Part shown: positions 46,267 to 58,599 of the stretch, piece by piece
Numbering within the stretch: position 1 is the stretch's first letter
Layout of the letters: each line of letters begins with the position of its first letter
Assembly: GCA_036245805.1 (NCBI GenBank)
Contig: BTRK01000005.1
Coordinates: forward strand, 34,577,469 to 34,641,468
Length of the DNA stretch: 64,000 bases
DNA from: Pristionchus mayeri
Taxonomy: Eukaryota > Nematoda > Chromadorea > Rhabditida > Neodiplogasteridae
Direction of reading: 5' to 3'
Translations under genes and position numbers: made by a program
The notes under the pieces: model-generated
What the model saw: the letters and a program-made list of their open reading frames with translations, nothing else
What the model was told of the DNA's origin: nothing
Database searches by the model: none

Positions 46267-46502
46267 TCGAGTAACGACAGAAATTCATGACTTACATCTC
46301 CGTCCATCGATAAAGCCTTCACATTGTTATTTCAGTAGCTATTTTCTATAACTATCGTATTTTGGATTCAATATATTTAATTTTTATCGAAATCGGTACG
46401 CGTCCCAGCAATCTTAGAGGCACGAGCATCTTGTGGGTGTTTTTTTCAGAACGAAGAAAACAGGAACTCTTCATTGACTTGAGAATTGTTTTTAGTTTCC
46501 AC

Positions 46503-46700
46503 AGGTATCACGAGTCAGTGGAGGAAGCCGCGAACAATTTTTTCAAACCCATTTAAAATCGATCATACTATAGTTGTATGTTGATCCAGACACAAGATTA
46601 CGAAATAACTGGGCCATTTGTCCCATAGCCGGCTTTTAGGAATTTTCCGGATCTTGATCCGGCTTTACCATATTTCAACTTCCAGTTGAGCTGCAGAGAT
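46503..46700. mobile_element. Solo end of the CACAGGTATCACGAGTCAG fold-back family
   Basis: CACAGGTATCACGAGTCAGT then, about 110 bases on, CCCATAGCCGGCTTTTAGGA and TTTTCCGGATCTTGATCC. This is the same order as in 51588-53533 (left arm), but no inverted partner follows. It is a diverged half-element. Confidence 0.6.
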
Positions 46701-47074
46701 GGCACAGACACCAAAACGATCGGAAAATTATTCTGAGTAACTTTTATGTTGACAACTTCCTAAGAAAGTGAAAAATAAGAAAGTTGTATTCGAAAATTCG
46801 ACGCCCACATGAGATTATAAATCATTCCACTATCAAGCAGGTGCGTTGCAGTGAATTTTATTGCGGAATATAAAAGAACAACTTACTAGGTGTCTAACAT
46901 AAAAATATAAAGGGACATTGAGGGTGGTCTTTTTTCAATATCCGTGACCAAAAATGACGCACCGACGTGGGTGACCTTGAAATAATTTAGTTATGGAGCT
47001 CCATCTGCATAAATTCGCGGGATTCGAGCTGTTTTCAATGTATGATGACTGAATAGAACATAAACTACAGCGAA

Positions 47075-47790
47075 AATCCACCTCTTCTGACTTTCGAAAA
47101 TTCCCATTTTCAGAACTTGGAATATGCAAAAATTTTGACATTCAAAAGTTAATTTTATCTAATGAACGACCACTTCCAATGAACAATTTTTGAAAAACAT
47201 TTGGCGGTACACAGTATCCGACCAACAAGGGCTCCCATCTACTCCTTATAATGACGATATTTGTGCTTGAAAACAGCGGAATCGCAAGTTCAAAAAATGT
47301 AAAATTAATTTTCAGCGACATTTGTGCGTGGATCGATCAAATTTGATAACTATTTATCTATAACGTTCATCATCATTAATAATTAATGAATAAACTCACC
47401 AATTTCGCAGTATTATAAAATATGTAAAATCACAAAATTAAAAATGTTGATTATTTTTAAGTGTCATAAATTGCGTCTTACGAAACGTTTTCAAACTGAT
47501 ACGTACTGGACTTTATATTTACTTATCAAATTCGATCTATCCGAGCGTAAATGTCGCTGAAAATTAATTTTACATTTTTTGAACTTGCGATTCCGCTGTT
47601 TTCAAGCACAAATATCGTCATTATAAGGAGTAGATGGGAGCCCTTGTTCGTCGGATACTGTGCACCGCCAAATGTTTTTCAAAAATTGTTCATTGGTAGT
47701 GGTCGTTCATTAGATAAAATTAACTTTTGAATGTCAAAATTTTTGCATATTTCGAGTTCTGAAAATGGGAATTTTCGAAAGTCAGATGTG
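47075..47790. mobile_element. Fold-back element
   Basis: The left arm (CTGACTTTCGAAAATTCCCA then AGGGCTCCCATCTACTCC) is mirrored by the right arm (GGAGTAGATGGGAGCCCT then TGGGAATTTTCGAAAGTCAG). The loop is near 47350-47520. Mirror-image short frames on both strands are by-products. Confidence 0.8.
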
Positions 47791-48394
47791 AATTTTTTTT
47801 TTTTTACACTACTACAATACAATATACAATACGATATTTATCTGTTATCGCTTTTTAGGCGCAGATCAAGATGTGGGGTCAGAAAAGGTCGTTCTTTTCA
47901 TTTCAAGATGGGCATTTGCGGTGTGCTTGCGAGAGGATGTTGGATTGCATTGCATAGATAGAATCTCACTATAGGTCGTGAACGAAGCTTTGCGTGTTCT
48001 AGAATCTTCTCTGCTCAAATACTCCAGATTCGATGATCAATCTTTCAGCGAGATAATCGAGTCTAGATTCTGAAGAACCAAACATCTTAGTATGTCATAC
48101 CCATCACACAGTGGCCACTCCGGCTCGGATGGGGTTTCTTTTCTTGAGTGGAAGGCGGAAGCGAGGTGTATTAGGGGAAACCAATCCAAATCAGAGAGAA
48201 AAAGGAGAAATACCGCTCGCGGCGACTAACAAGGAATGGAATACTACTACTAGTACTATAAATTCTACATATCGACGACTATCGCCCGAGCATGCAGGAA
48301 ACGTTTGCAAAGCGAACAGTTTTCAGAAAACACGATTGAGTATGACCACTGGGCACGATAGTCTTAGCACTCGTACCCAGTGGCCATAATCAAT

Positions 48395-48562
48395 TGTTGA
48401 CATTAACAACGGATCCTTCCGACGTATCCGCGAATTGAAAGAACGACTTCAAGATGCCTATTTCGATGATCAAATCGACTGCGATACGTGGAGCAGCTGG
48501 AGCGTGAAATACCTAGAAATCACTACAAATATAATACCCGATTTCAATATTGCTAAGATATT
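48395..48562 (+). pseudogene. Relic of the small acidic family
   Basis: The stretch RRIRELKERLQDAYFDDQID corresponds to RRIFELKERLRDAYFDDLID of the 43189 gene. About 45 bases are then missing, and the C-terminal part (EQLEREIP, NHYKYNTRFQYC) resumes in another frame. Downstream sequence (TCAGATATCCGTTAACATCAAT) also matches the 3' flank of that gene. Exon 1 is not found. Confidence 0.7.
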
Positions 48563-48975
48563 GCATGTCATGTGTTTCTGCCGTAGAGAGCAATAAATGA
48601 ATTATATCAGATATCCGTTAACATCAATCCGGTTATAGAGCCACATATTCGTGCATTTGATTATATGTTTTAATCATAAAAAAATGGTCTATTTCATCCT
48701 TCGCAATTCGTTGAATCGTGCGATTCACCCATTAATAACCCACAAATTGTGAACTCAGTTCACTTTACGATACGGATCATGAATGAAGGGAAATAGAGGA
48801 TTATGCAACCACACACTGAATCATCACCTATATGCGAGTTACATGCTAATCCTTAGAAAAAATATTCAGATAACTGTTGAACGAACACAATGCTCGAGCA
48901 AAATAAATACGTACGATTGCATTAGCAGAAACTAATTCCAAATAAATGACCTCCAAAATAGTATTTATTTGTGTA

Positions 48976-50319
48976 CAGTATCGCCGGAAAGTATTGGGCC
49001 ACTTTTTATTTCTGCTGTAATTTTTGAACCAGGCTAGCTATTGATCTGAAAATTTAACTGGAGATAGCAAATCCAATGGGGAATAAGATGATCTTATTGT
49101 GAACATATGCAAATTTCTCCCTCTTGCGTAGTGATGACGCAATCGGAGTCCACTTTTCGAAAAATTATATTTCTCTGGATAAATTTTCCAGAGCAGCCTA
49201 ACTTTCTGAGTCTTGAGAACCATACGTGGACTACCCAGAAAACAAATTTCAAGTTGCTGCGACGTCGCATCTCCTTGCTGCTCTTGCTGCAAAACTGAGG
49301 CTGAAAACTCATAACTTCGCTCCTAGACGAGCTAGATACTAGTGCAAGGCCGCAAAATGGTCCTTATAATGACCCTAGAAGACCCTAAAAGTTTGGTTAC
49401 TATTACTCATCATTTGTTCTCAGGGCGCGAAAAAAGTCACTTTTTCGAATGACTCAACTTTGAGGATGTACAATTCCAAGGGTGAATTTACATAAAATGT
49501 GGTTCCTAGGCAGGAAGGTACAAAAACCATCAAAGAATCGATTCCCAACTTTTGGTGGAGCTGGCTTCACTTTCTGGGCCGTAGCTAACGATTTAAGGAC
49601 GCGCACCCCTCTCGAGCGCGCGCGTTTTCTCTACAGGGCGAGAGAGTGGTGAGAGAGCGGCGTGAAGAGAGATTGTGTGTTTCGAAATGAGCGCGCGTCC
49701 GTAAATCGTTCGCTATGGGCCGGAAAGTGAAACCAGCTCCACCAAAAGTTGGGAATCGATTCTTTGATGGTTTTTGTACCATCCTGTCTAGGAACCACAT
49801 TTATGTAAATTCACCCTTGGAATTGTACATCCTCAAAGTTGAGTCATTCGAAAAAGTGACTTTTTCGTGCCCTGAGAACAAATGATGAGCAATAGTAACC
49901 AAACTTTTAGGGTCTTCTAGGGTCATTATAAGGATCATTTTCGGCCTTGCACTAGTCTTTAGCTCGTCTAGGAGCGAAGTTATGAGTTTTCAGCCTCAGT
50001 ATTGCAGCAAGCGCAGCAAGGAGATGCGACGTCGCAGCAACTTGAAATTTGTTTTCTGGGTAGTCCATGTATGGTTCTCAAGACTCAGAAAGTTAGGCTG
50101 CTATGGAAAATTTCTCCAGAGAAATATAATTTTTCGAAAAAGTGGACTCCGATTGCGTCATCACTACGCAAGAGGGAGAAATTTGCATATGTTCACAATA
50201 AGATCATCTTATTTCCCATTGGATTTGCTATCTCCAGTTAAATTTTCAGATCAATAGCTAGCCTGGTTCAAAAATTACAGCAGAAATAAAAAGTGGCCCA
50301 ATACTTTCCGGCGATACTG
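48976..50319. mobile_element. 1.3-kb mariner-like fold-back MITE
   Basis: The ends CAGTATCGCCGGAAAGTATT and the complement are flanked by TA (48974-48975, 50320-50321). The arms match almost end to end, including ATGACGCAATCGGAGTCCAC. The centre holds GCGCGCGCGTTTTC and ACGATTTA palindromes near 49590-49720. There is no transposase. A diverged half-copy is at 19580-19990. Confidence 0.85.
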
Positions 50320-50479
50320 TATGTGCGATTTATTTACACTGTACTCTACATGCATGAGAAGTTGCCTTGGTAGCTGGGGTAGAGAGTTAGTGCTACAGGT
50401 TCTTCATATCTTCGATTATCGCCCGATGCATCCAGGAACTTTTGCAAAGCGAATAGTTAATCAGGAACACAGTTTCCAC

Positions 50480-50621
50480 TAGGGTTTCCCGTTTCAGGTA
50501 ATTTTGGGCAATGTTCAGGTATGATTCAGGTGCGGTATGTAGTTGACAAGCTCATGAGCTATGTAGCGCACCTGAAACATACCCGAACATTATCCAAAAT
50601 TACCTGAAACGGGAAACCCTA
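50480..50621. mobile_element. 142-bp hAT-like MITE
   Basis: The ends TAGGGTTTCCCGTTTCAGGT and ACCTGAAACGGGAAACCCTA are flanked by a perfect 8-bp duplication GTTTCCAC (50472-50479 and 50622-50629). It inserted into the duplicated segment described at 50635-50800. Confidence 0.85.
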
Positions 50622-50634
50622 GTTTCCACCAAGA

Positions 50635-50960
50635 GAGCACGGCCACTGGGTACTAGACTTTTAGCTCCCTTATCCAGTGGCCATCCTCCATCGCTGGCAT
50701 GAAGGGCGGATCCTTCCGATGTACCACTGATCGGAAGCCTCCATCCTACGAGGAGAGTCTCATTAAGAACAACTTCATTCACTGTTATACTCTGCTTGAT
50801 CGTGATTTTATGAATATTAGAGCCGATTGGAAAGCCACCCCATAGTCACAGGCCTCTCTCACAATCAATGACTTGAGCGTCCCCCCTCCTCCCACCTCTA
50901 ATCATTGTATGTATCAATGACTTGAGTGTCCCCCCTCCTCCCACCTCTAATCATTGTATC
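50635..50960. repeat. Duplicated upstream segment and a 58-bp tandem duplication
   Basis: 50635-50800 parallels 42930-43110 (GGATCCTTCCGATGTACCAC, TGATCGGAAGCC). At about 50868-50960 a 58-bp unit (ATGACTTGAG(C/T)GTCCCCCCTC with CTCCCACCTCTAATCATTG) occurs twice in tandem. No gene copy directly follows. A fold-back element does. Confidence 0.6.
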
Positions 50961-51011
50961 ACATGTATCATGAGTCAGCGGATGAAAAATCCACAACCCG
51001 GGAACTATTTC

Positions 51012-51590
51012 CAACTGTTAATTTTTGTTTGGCTTTATATTATGGTGGTAGCATACAATAGAGATAACTTCCCGAAAAATCTAGGTCACAGGTCCCAGAT
51101 CCTGCTTTTAGGAATTTTCCGGTTTCACATCCGGCTCTACCGTATTTCAGCTCGTTGTGCGACAGGGCTCAAGACACACGAGATTAACAACCTTTTTGTT
51201 AAGTGCGAAGCTCTGGGACTGCAATTCAGAAACTATGAACGAAAAACTGAAATTTCCAGAATAAATAAAATCATACAACCTCGGTGAGTGACAAAAAAAG
51301 TGAATTTTATTGCAGATTATGGAAGTTTAACTTCATACGCATATAGGAAAAATAGAAATTGGAAATTTCAGCTTCACACTTAACATAAAAGTTGTTCATC
51401 TCATGTTTCTGCGTCTTTTGAGCCCAATCCCACGTATGTAGCACAACTTGGAGCTGAAATACGGTAGAGCCGGATGTGAAACCGGAAAATTCCTAAAAGC
51501 AGGATCTGGGACCTGTGACCTAGATTTTTCGGGAAGTTCTCTCCTTTGTATGCTACCACCATAATATAAAGACAAACAAAAATTAACACA
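51012..51590. mobile_element. Fold-back element (580 bp)
   Basis: The left arm (GTTAATTTTTGTTTGGCTTT then TTTCACATCCGGCTCTACCG) is mirrored at the right (CGGTAGAGCCGGATGTGAAA then AACAAAAATTAAC). The TTTTAGGAATTTTCCGG motif links it to the next, larger element. Confidence 0.8.
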
Positions 51591-53533
51591 GGTATCACGA
51601 GTCAGCGGAGGTGTGCGGGAACATTTCCCAAAAACTTGTCTCCGTTCTCGCCTATATTTGGGTGGGAAAATACCCAGGAGAGATGTTTGCGAAAAATATA
51701 AGTCATTGGTCCCAGAGCCGGCTTTTAGGAAATTTCCGGTTTTGCACCTGGCTATGCTGTATTTCAGCTTCCAGGCAAGCTACGGAGATGGTAAAGAGCT
51801 CAAAATGTGCGGAAAATTATTTCCTGCAACTTTTATGTTGAAAACTTTTCACGGGAACTCAAACTGAAAATGCTATTTCCGCGAAACCGATTTCGAAATT
51901 AGAAAATAATTGTTTACACCTTCCGGAAGGGGGCCTTGTAATGGGGTTTTTGTTGCATAATATGAGAGAACAAGCATTCACATGTATATGAAAAATATTG
52001 GCGAAGAAATAAAGTGAGCATCCAGCCTCGATATTTCGCGACAAACGTGGTCATGTGGTAAATATTCAGAATTTATTCAGTACAGTGCGCCGTAATTCGC
52101 TTTATAATGGCAAATGTGTCTGTTTTGAGATGTTTCTGAAGCAGATGATTCAGTTTCTACTAAAAAAACCAGAGTTTGACAAAGTTCAAAAAATCGATTT
52201 TCACAACATCAATTTCTCCCAAGTTTGTGCAATTATAAGTTCGCGCATTAACAACTACATGCCGAATACGAAGGTATGATTCGTAGTAGATACCGAATGG
52301 AGTTGAAATATAATAAACTTGATAGATTCATGGAGTTGAATCTCGTGTAATTTTCAGTCAAAAATGCAACCAGGAGCGTAAAAACTAATAAAAATAAGTT
52401 TTCAGCTGAAATTATGTTGTTATTTATCAGATTTGTGTCTCTAGAATCAAGAAATAATCACCTTAGTCAGAAAACATTGTCATACAATAATTTGTATGGG
52501 CATAAAAAAATTTGATTTTTTTCGTTTTGAAATTTTCGATATGTTTACAATCGAATAGATTTGATGGTTTCTCGGCGTTTTCTGACTAAGGCGATTATTT
52601 CTTGATTTTAGAAACAAATCTGATAAGTAACAACATAATTTCAGCTGAAAATTTATTTTTATTAGTTTTTACGCTCCTGGGATTGCATTTTTGACTGAAC
52701 ATTACACGAGATTCAACGCCAAGAATCTATCAAGTTCACTATATTTCAACTATATTCGGTATCTACTACGAATAATACATTCGTATTCGGCATGTAGTTG
52801 TTAATGCGCGAACTTATAATTGCACAAACTTGGGAGAAATTGATGTAGTGAAAATCGATTTTTTGAACATTTTCAAACTCTTGGTTTTTCAGTAGAAACT
52901 GAATCATCTGCGTGAGAAACATCTCAAATCACACACATTTACCATTATAAAGCGAATTACGGCGCACTGTACTGAATAAATTCTGAATATTTACAACATG
53001 GCAACGTTTGTCGCGAAATATCGAGGCTGAATGCTCACTATATTTCTTGGCCAATATTTTTCATATACATATGAATGAATGTTCTCTCATATTATGCAAC
53101 AAAAACCCATTATAAGGCCCCTTCCGGATGGTGTAAACAATTATTTTCTAATTTCGAAATCGGTTTCGCGGAAATAGCATTTTCAGTTGGAGTTTCCGTG
53201 AAAATTTGTCAACATAAAAGTTGCAGGAAATAAATTTCCGCACATTTCGATCTTTACCATCTTCGTAGCTTGTCTGGAAGCTGAAATACAGTATAGCCAG
53301 GTGCAAAACCGGAAATTTCCTAAAAGCCGGCTCTGGGACCAATGACCTATATTTTTCGAAAACATCTCTCCTGGGTATTATCCCACCCAAATATAGGCGA
53401 GAACGGAGGCAAGTTTTTGGAAAATGTTCCCGAGAGGCTCGTTTTTCATTCACTGACTCGTGATACATGTGTTAAATTAAAAGTTGGAAATTGTTCCCGC
53501 ACACCTTCACTGACTCGTGATACCTGTGTTATG
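51588..53533. mobile_element. 1.9-kb fold-back element of the CACAGGTATCACGAG family
   Basis: The ends CACAGGTATCACGAGTCAGC and its complement (ACTGACTCGTGATACCTGTG) define the element. The arms match over hundreds of bases, including CCCAGAGCCGGCTTTTAGGA. The right end carries a repeated terminus (TCACTGACTCGTGATAC at about 53450 and 53508). Frames inside are mirror pairs and not genes. Confidence 0.8.
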
Positions 53534-53588
53534 CTTTCATGGTATAGTCGCGCCTCGGGCGTAGAAAAATTTTAATTCAGCTATTATT

Positions 53589-53610
53589 ATGTATTATTAT
53601 AGTATTATTA

Positions 53611-53655
<45 letters not shown>

Positions 53656-53660
53656 GTATT
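53589..53660 (+). repeat. (ATT)n microsatellite
   Basis: About 70 bases of TTA/ATT triplets, nearly perfect at 53612-53656, lying 70-140 bases before the start codon of the next gene. Triplet length variation here would change only the presumed leader or upstream intron. Confidence 0.95.
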
Positions 53661-53731
53661 ATGCATTATTATAGTATTATTTGTATTATTAGTATTGTTA
53701 TTAATATGTGTATTGTTTTATTTTCAGATAA

Positions 53732-55124
53732 ATGGATGCAGGTGATCGTTTCTCAACGGCGCAGGAACTTCTTCTGGTGGCCGTTGAATGCAACTACATA
53801 CATATTTCAACATACGAACACCGTGTTGAGGAAGGAATCGATGCAATTGAGGCCGAACTGGAGTCGCTTGGGTTCGTTTTCTTGCATTTCCTATTTTAAC
53901 GCGCTTCTCAAATTCATTGATCTTGAGTGAAACGCCATATGTTTGACTTCCTAAGGCCGAATCATTACACTTGTGAGTGTTGCTGGAATTATGAATTACT
54001 ACTCTCGGTAGTCTTTGAACAGTATGCAATATATATGTACATTTCTTACTCTGCGTTGCATTCATTCTTATCCATTGTGCAGCGCATCAATAAAGCATCA
54101 GGCGTATCAGCCACTTGAAAGGCCGAATTCGCGAAGCCTATTTCTATGGCCGAATCGACATCGATATGTTCATGGAATTGACCTATCAAGGCACAATAGA
54201 AGATCTCGAAACGACCGTGGGGCAACTGGAACGTTCGATTCCTGCAGTTGAAGTAGTCTCCGGTACTCCCATCGTTGCATCTAATACCATCCCTGATGTT
54301 TATAACATGGAGGAAGTCGCTCGACTTCATGAAGAAAATGAGAAAGGGTCAGTAATATCTTCCACATTTTTGTTCATTTCTCTGTTATCCAATACAATAG
54401 CACTGCTTTCAGCGCTTCGCTTCGTTTCTCTCGCCAGTGTGGAGTTTGCCTCGTCGAATCTCCCGTTCGTCGTGTAGTGCTTATCGAGTGCGGCCACTTT
54501 CACTTTCTGTTTCGCGTGTGCCCACGAAATGAAATCGAAATCGATAACTTCGAGGATTTCATGTCCATTCTGCAGAAAGTCATCGAAATTCGTGCCTGTC
54601 TTTGAGAATGTGATCAACGAATAGATGCGATGTTGTTAAACAAAAAAAAATGTAAATGTACTGACATTGATAAATGTGTGATTTGCATGATCAAAAATAT
54701 TCGATTATACCTTGGAGGATGACAAATGTTATCAAAAAGCAGAAAATTGCACAGTCCACTTCCTCCTTCGCGATTCCTTGAATCGTTTGATTCGCCCACT
54801 AATTTGCAGCTGCAAATTTCGTGACAGAGGCGCGAGAATTGGAACAGACGTGAGAAGACGCGAGAATGGGAGAGCATCGAGAGAAGAAGACGCGGACAGC
54901 CTGCATAAGAAATAGTTTCAAAATGTGTTCGATTTTCTCCTGTGAAACAATGTTGGGTAAAACCATTCGACCGCTCCTCCCTCGTGTTATTTTCTGGAAT
55001 GAATTTTCCCAAACGTCCGTTTCTGATTTTGATTTTCTCGTCTTGTTTTTCTCAGATGTTCAATTCTCGATATGACGCCGGTTGCGTAAGAATTGAACAA
55101 TCTTCTGATGGGTCTGGCACATAA
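53732..55124 (+). CDS. Small acidic/coiled-coil family member
   Basis: Exon 1 is 53732-53871 (MDAGDRFSTAQELLLVAVEC to EAELESLG), starting just after TTCAGATAA. Exon 2 is best taken as 54102-54351 using the CATCAG acceptor at 54101, which gives RISHLKGRIREAYFYGRIDI and a heptad-like LETTVGQLERSIP, then MEEVARLHEENEKG. The obvious upstream acceptor GTGCAG would shift the frame. Exon 3 (55056-55124) encodes MFNSRYDAGCVRIEQSSDG and a TAA. The last exon is a frameshifted duplicate of 57776-57979, where the frame continues into a membrane span. No known family; probably a helical cytosolic protein of a lineage-specific family. Confidence 0.55.
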
Positions 55125-55336
55125 ATTTTTCGAAAACTTGTGGAAAGGGGTTATCGAGGGTGCTGATCATCATGGTCTACTTCATTTTGCACCAACTCGA
55201 CCGGTTGAGCCAGGCTGCACGTAGGCTGCATGTACATTTATGTTAATAACACCGAAACCGAATGAGGTATCACCTTCAAACCTGAACAGTGATACAATAA
55301 GCTACATGTAAGCCCGTGGAAGTTTTTTTGCTTGTT

Positions 55337-55562
55337 GTTTGCATTCCAAGTAATCTTGTCGATTTTCAATCAAATTTCAATAAAAAAATACAAAACAATG
55401 TATCTCTCTTTTACAAGAATGAGTCTCCGATTGCACTATGCCATTTCCGGATCACACGAATTTATCAGAAGAATTTGTCGGCATAATGCGATAAACGAAG
55501 GAAAAGCCATTGTGTCGCGAAGGCGCTCTAGCGAAATCCGATCATCTTTCAACGATTGTCCG
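55337..55562 (+). repeat. Inverted duplicate, copy 1 (partner 58600-58826)
   Basis: About 225 bases, from TGTTTGCATTCCAAGTAATC to GATCATCTTTCAACGATT, occur in inverted orientation at 58600-58826 with almost no differences. Both encode the same frame (MYLSFTRMSLRLHYAISGSH then EFIRRICRHNAINEGKAIV). In copy 1 the frame stays open to about 55625. Whether this is a conserved exon or part of a very young mobile segment is unclear. The pair brackets the chemoreceptor gene. Confidence 0.75.
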
Positions 55563-55849
55563 TTCAATCATGCATGCTGGACTTTTATTTTGCTCGAGAA
55601 TTTTGCACGTTCTACGGTTCTCTGAATATTTCCTATCTCGATTATCACCTGCGTCCGTGTAATTATAGACCAGAACGGGTAATCATAGCCAAAAGGAAGT
55701 ATCTACTCCCTTCCCAGCACACCCCACTTCCTTCCCTAGTTCGAGTGATTCGATGTACAACAATAGCAACTTACGACTGGTAGATGGAGAACTAGGACTT
55801 CTGATGTGATATTTCAATTATTGATTCATCTGTTCATTAATTGCTTTAG

Positions 55850-57687
55850 ATGGATTCGATCAATGGAAATCATTAATTTTGCATTTTTCCTAGTGACCAT
55901 CAGAATCATTCAAGTGAGATATTTCTTGAGAAACTACACCACGTTCTCTTCAATCTTTTGAACTTTCACTCAATTGGTGTATGGGTAAAATGAATATACG
56001 ATGACCACAATTTCGCGGTCTGGTCGTAACTATGCACCCATTGTTCAGGTCCATTCTCCTCCTTCCCTCGGTGCCTACAAGTACTGCATTTATCAGATTG
56101 TGATAACTTCTCTCCTAGGCCAACAATTTTCCATTCTGGGGCCAGTCTACTGCATGCCCTTGCTAGGTATGCTCTAGGGATGGATGCGAGGGAAATGGTC
56201 CCTTGATTCTCTCTCGCCGTACAGAACGATGAAAGAGTGTGAAGAGGACCATTTTTTACGATTCCGACTCTTTCATAATTTAAGAGTGTACTCATACCAA
56301 GAGTTTAGATGGATACCTCACAGTTGAGTGGTTCGCCAGTGCACTCGCTATCCTCTTTCTCTTCGTGAGTTTTTTACCACATTATTTCAAAATTCGAGTA
56401 ATCCTTCTGAACAGTAATCCTTCTACTATCTTAATCGGTTGAGCGTCGAGAGTGTTGCGAATGAAGGTATGACTATCCGTCGCATATTTCCTTCTTCCAG
56501 TGTATGTGGGTGTTTCTCACTTTTCTCGATTTGGAACCGATAATGGACGGATTCAACTATCTATTTCGCGTTCTCCTGAAGACTTTCTACCCTAAATACT
56601 CAAACAAATATTTCTGGGCAAGTGCTATCGATGTTCCCCAAATAAAAGCATGATTTTTTTTCAGATTAGCCTCTCTATTTTCGCTAAGCTTACGTTGGAA
56701 GTCTTAATCGGGTCTATGTTCTTACCTTTAGGATTTCAATTGGATAGAAGTCGAATGCGGGAATATATCGCGCAAGTGGCATAATTTTGTGTTCGAGAAG
56801 AACATAATTTTAAGAATTTTCCTAATATCCTTACGACTTTTGATCAACACAAATCGTTTCTCGTTTATGATTACGAAATGCTGAACGGTTCGCTCGCAAT
56901 TTCCAGGTATTTTCTACTTAATTTCTTCCAGGCCAGACAACACTTCTGGTAGCATTCTTTCTAGGAATTTTTCTCATCTGCGGTGACTGTTGTCTCGAAA
57001 TTCTATTCGTATTTTGGGGAGATTTGGCAGTGAAAAATAGTGTTTGAGAAAGAAGTGTGTGGCTACTGTATGCTTTAATTTCGTAGAGTGTGTGTGAATC
57101 CTTGTGGAGTTGTATCCTTGAATTTGAGTATTCTCTTCATCCATCGAAGAAAAATGAGCTCCGCTACTAGGAAAATGCACATAAACCTAATCTTTCAACT
57201 CATTCTACAAGTACGTATTTGTTCTCTTGTTATTGAATTGGAAATCGCCTCATATAATGTAGGATGTCCGATAAAAATATCACTTCAGATGTCAGTCCCA
57301 TTTGTTATCAACGTTTGTCCCATCCTCACTCTCGTTCTTTTCTTAATAATCGAGATTCCACTCAAGACGAATTGTACGTTTACGCTCAACAATCGAGAAT
57401 TTCGCATCGCGCCTGCCCGTGATAAGATATTCGGAATTACAAAAAAATATATATTTTGAAATTTATGATGACTTCATGCGGAGTTTGTTTGCCTATATCA
57501 CATGGGTAATCTTTCAGTGTGTGGCTACATAATCCTCTCGTTGCTGATGATGCACGGTCCGCTCACTTCATTCATGACCATAGCACTCTATGATCCGTAT
57601 CGGAAAGTGAGCACCTTGCTAAAGGTTGTACAGCTCGAGAAACGATACCATAATCACGTTATTCAACCGCACAAAGCGGTCGAGTGA
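55850..57687 (+). CDS. Srh/Sri-like seven-transmembrane chemoreceptor
   Basis: Supported exons: 55850-55912 (MEIINFAFFLVTIRIIQ, TM1), 56049-56166 (GAYKYCIYQIVITSLLGQQF and GPVYCMPLL, TM2), 56309-56364 (GYLTVEWFASALAILFLF), 56501 to about 56620, about 56665-56780, 56932 to about 57035 (TLLVAFFLGIFLICGDCCLE), about 57128-57210 (KMSSATRKMHINLIFQLILQ), 57289-57373 (MSVPFVINVCPILTLVLFLI, TM6), 57518-57687. The last exon has the family-typical MHGPLTSFMTIALYDPYRK. Two middle junctions (near 56620-56665 and 56780-56932) are unresolved: one exon frame ends at a TAA and one join needs a very short intron. It could be intact with a different model, or slightly decayed. The first exon upstream of 55850 is not certain. 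Confidence 0.65.
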
Positions 57688-57775
57688 AGGGAGATTGTAT
57701 TAAATGACGAGACCGTGGTATCATTATCGATCTAATAGTATTAGAAACGATTACACACTTTTCTCATTAGAAAGC

Positions 57776-58045
57776 TGTGAAGTGAGGCCGGTGGTAAGAC
57801 AATTCAGAGAAACATATGACGCCGGTTTCGTAAGAATCGAACAAGGTCTGGCACATCAATTTTTCGAAAACTTGTGGAAAGGGTTGTCGAGGGTGCTGAT
57901 CATCATGGTCTATTTTATTTTGCACCAACTCGACCGGTTGAGCCAGGCTGCATGTAGGCTGCATGTACTTTTCTGTTAATAACACCGAAACCGAATGAGG
58001 TATCACCTTCAAACTTGAACAGTGATATAATAAGCTACATGTGAG
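57776..58045 (+). repeat. Direct duplicate of 55060-55315 with an open C-terminal exon
   Basis: The segment from YDAGFVRIEQ through a membrane-span frame (VLIIMVYFILHQLDRLSQA) to TGTTAA parallels 55066-55240, and the downstream CACCGAAACCGAATGAGGTATC is shared. Here the frame is open to 57979. In the 55060 copy an extra 10 bases (TCTTCTGATG) break it. An acceptor (TCATTAG, about 57767) precedes it, but no upstream exons are assigned. Confidence 0.65.
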
Positions 58046-58553
58046 CCCGTGGAAGCCAAATTTGCATATTTTGAAATATGTTAATCATATGAAATTTCGG
58101 ATCTCGAATATAAGGCTAGACGTAACAGCGAGACTTGTGTAGGGAGATGCGAAATGATCTGGGGATCATTTTTCGTATGCTATGTATGGAATTAAGACCA
58201 AGCACTTTTTTGCTACGCTCAATTTTATGAAGCAATGTCCAATTCTGTGCCGCGGAAACCGCTATGCGAGTGAGAAATGAGATTTTGTTCGGATAGATTG
58301 AATCAACGTTATGAATGAAACTCATTCAACTGCTGCATTGGCCGCTCATAAAATGAGAAAATGACGTCTGAAAAGTGAGCGTAGCAAAAAAGTGCTTAGT
58401 CTTAATTCCATACATAGCATACGAAAAATGATCCCCAGATTATGATGCATCTCCCTATACAAGTCTCGTTGTTACGTCTAGCCTTATGTTCGAGATCCGA
58501 AATTTCATAAGATTAAAATATTTCAAAATACACAAATTTGTCCACGGGCTTGT
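58046..58553. mobile_element. Fold-back element
   Basis: The left arm (CCGTGGAAGCC...GAAATTTCGGATCTCGAATA then GCACTTTTTTGCTACGCTC) is mirrored by the right arm (GAGCGTAGCAAAAAAGTGC then GTTCGAGATCCGAAATTTC). The loop is about 58220-58370. Confidence 0.8.
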
Positions 58554-58599
58554 TTTGTATTTTTCATTGTTTTGTATTTTTATTTTTCATTGTTTTGTA

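Noticed and set aside
54327..55012. Minus-strand frames opposite the 53732 gene's second intron
   Set aside because: They have no homologous exon pattern to the F-box-like family and no splice-bounded continuation. I consider them chance frames.
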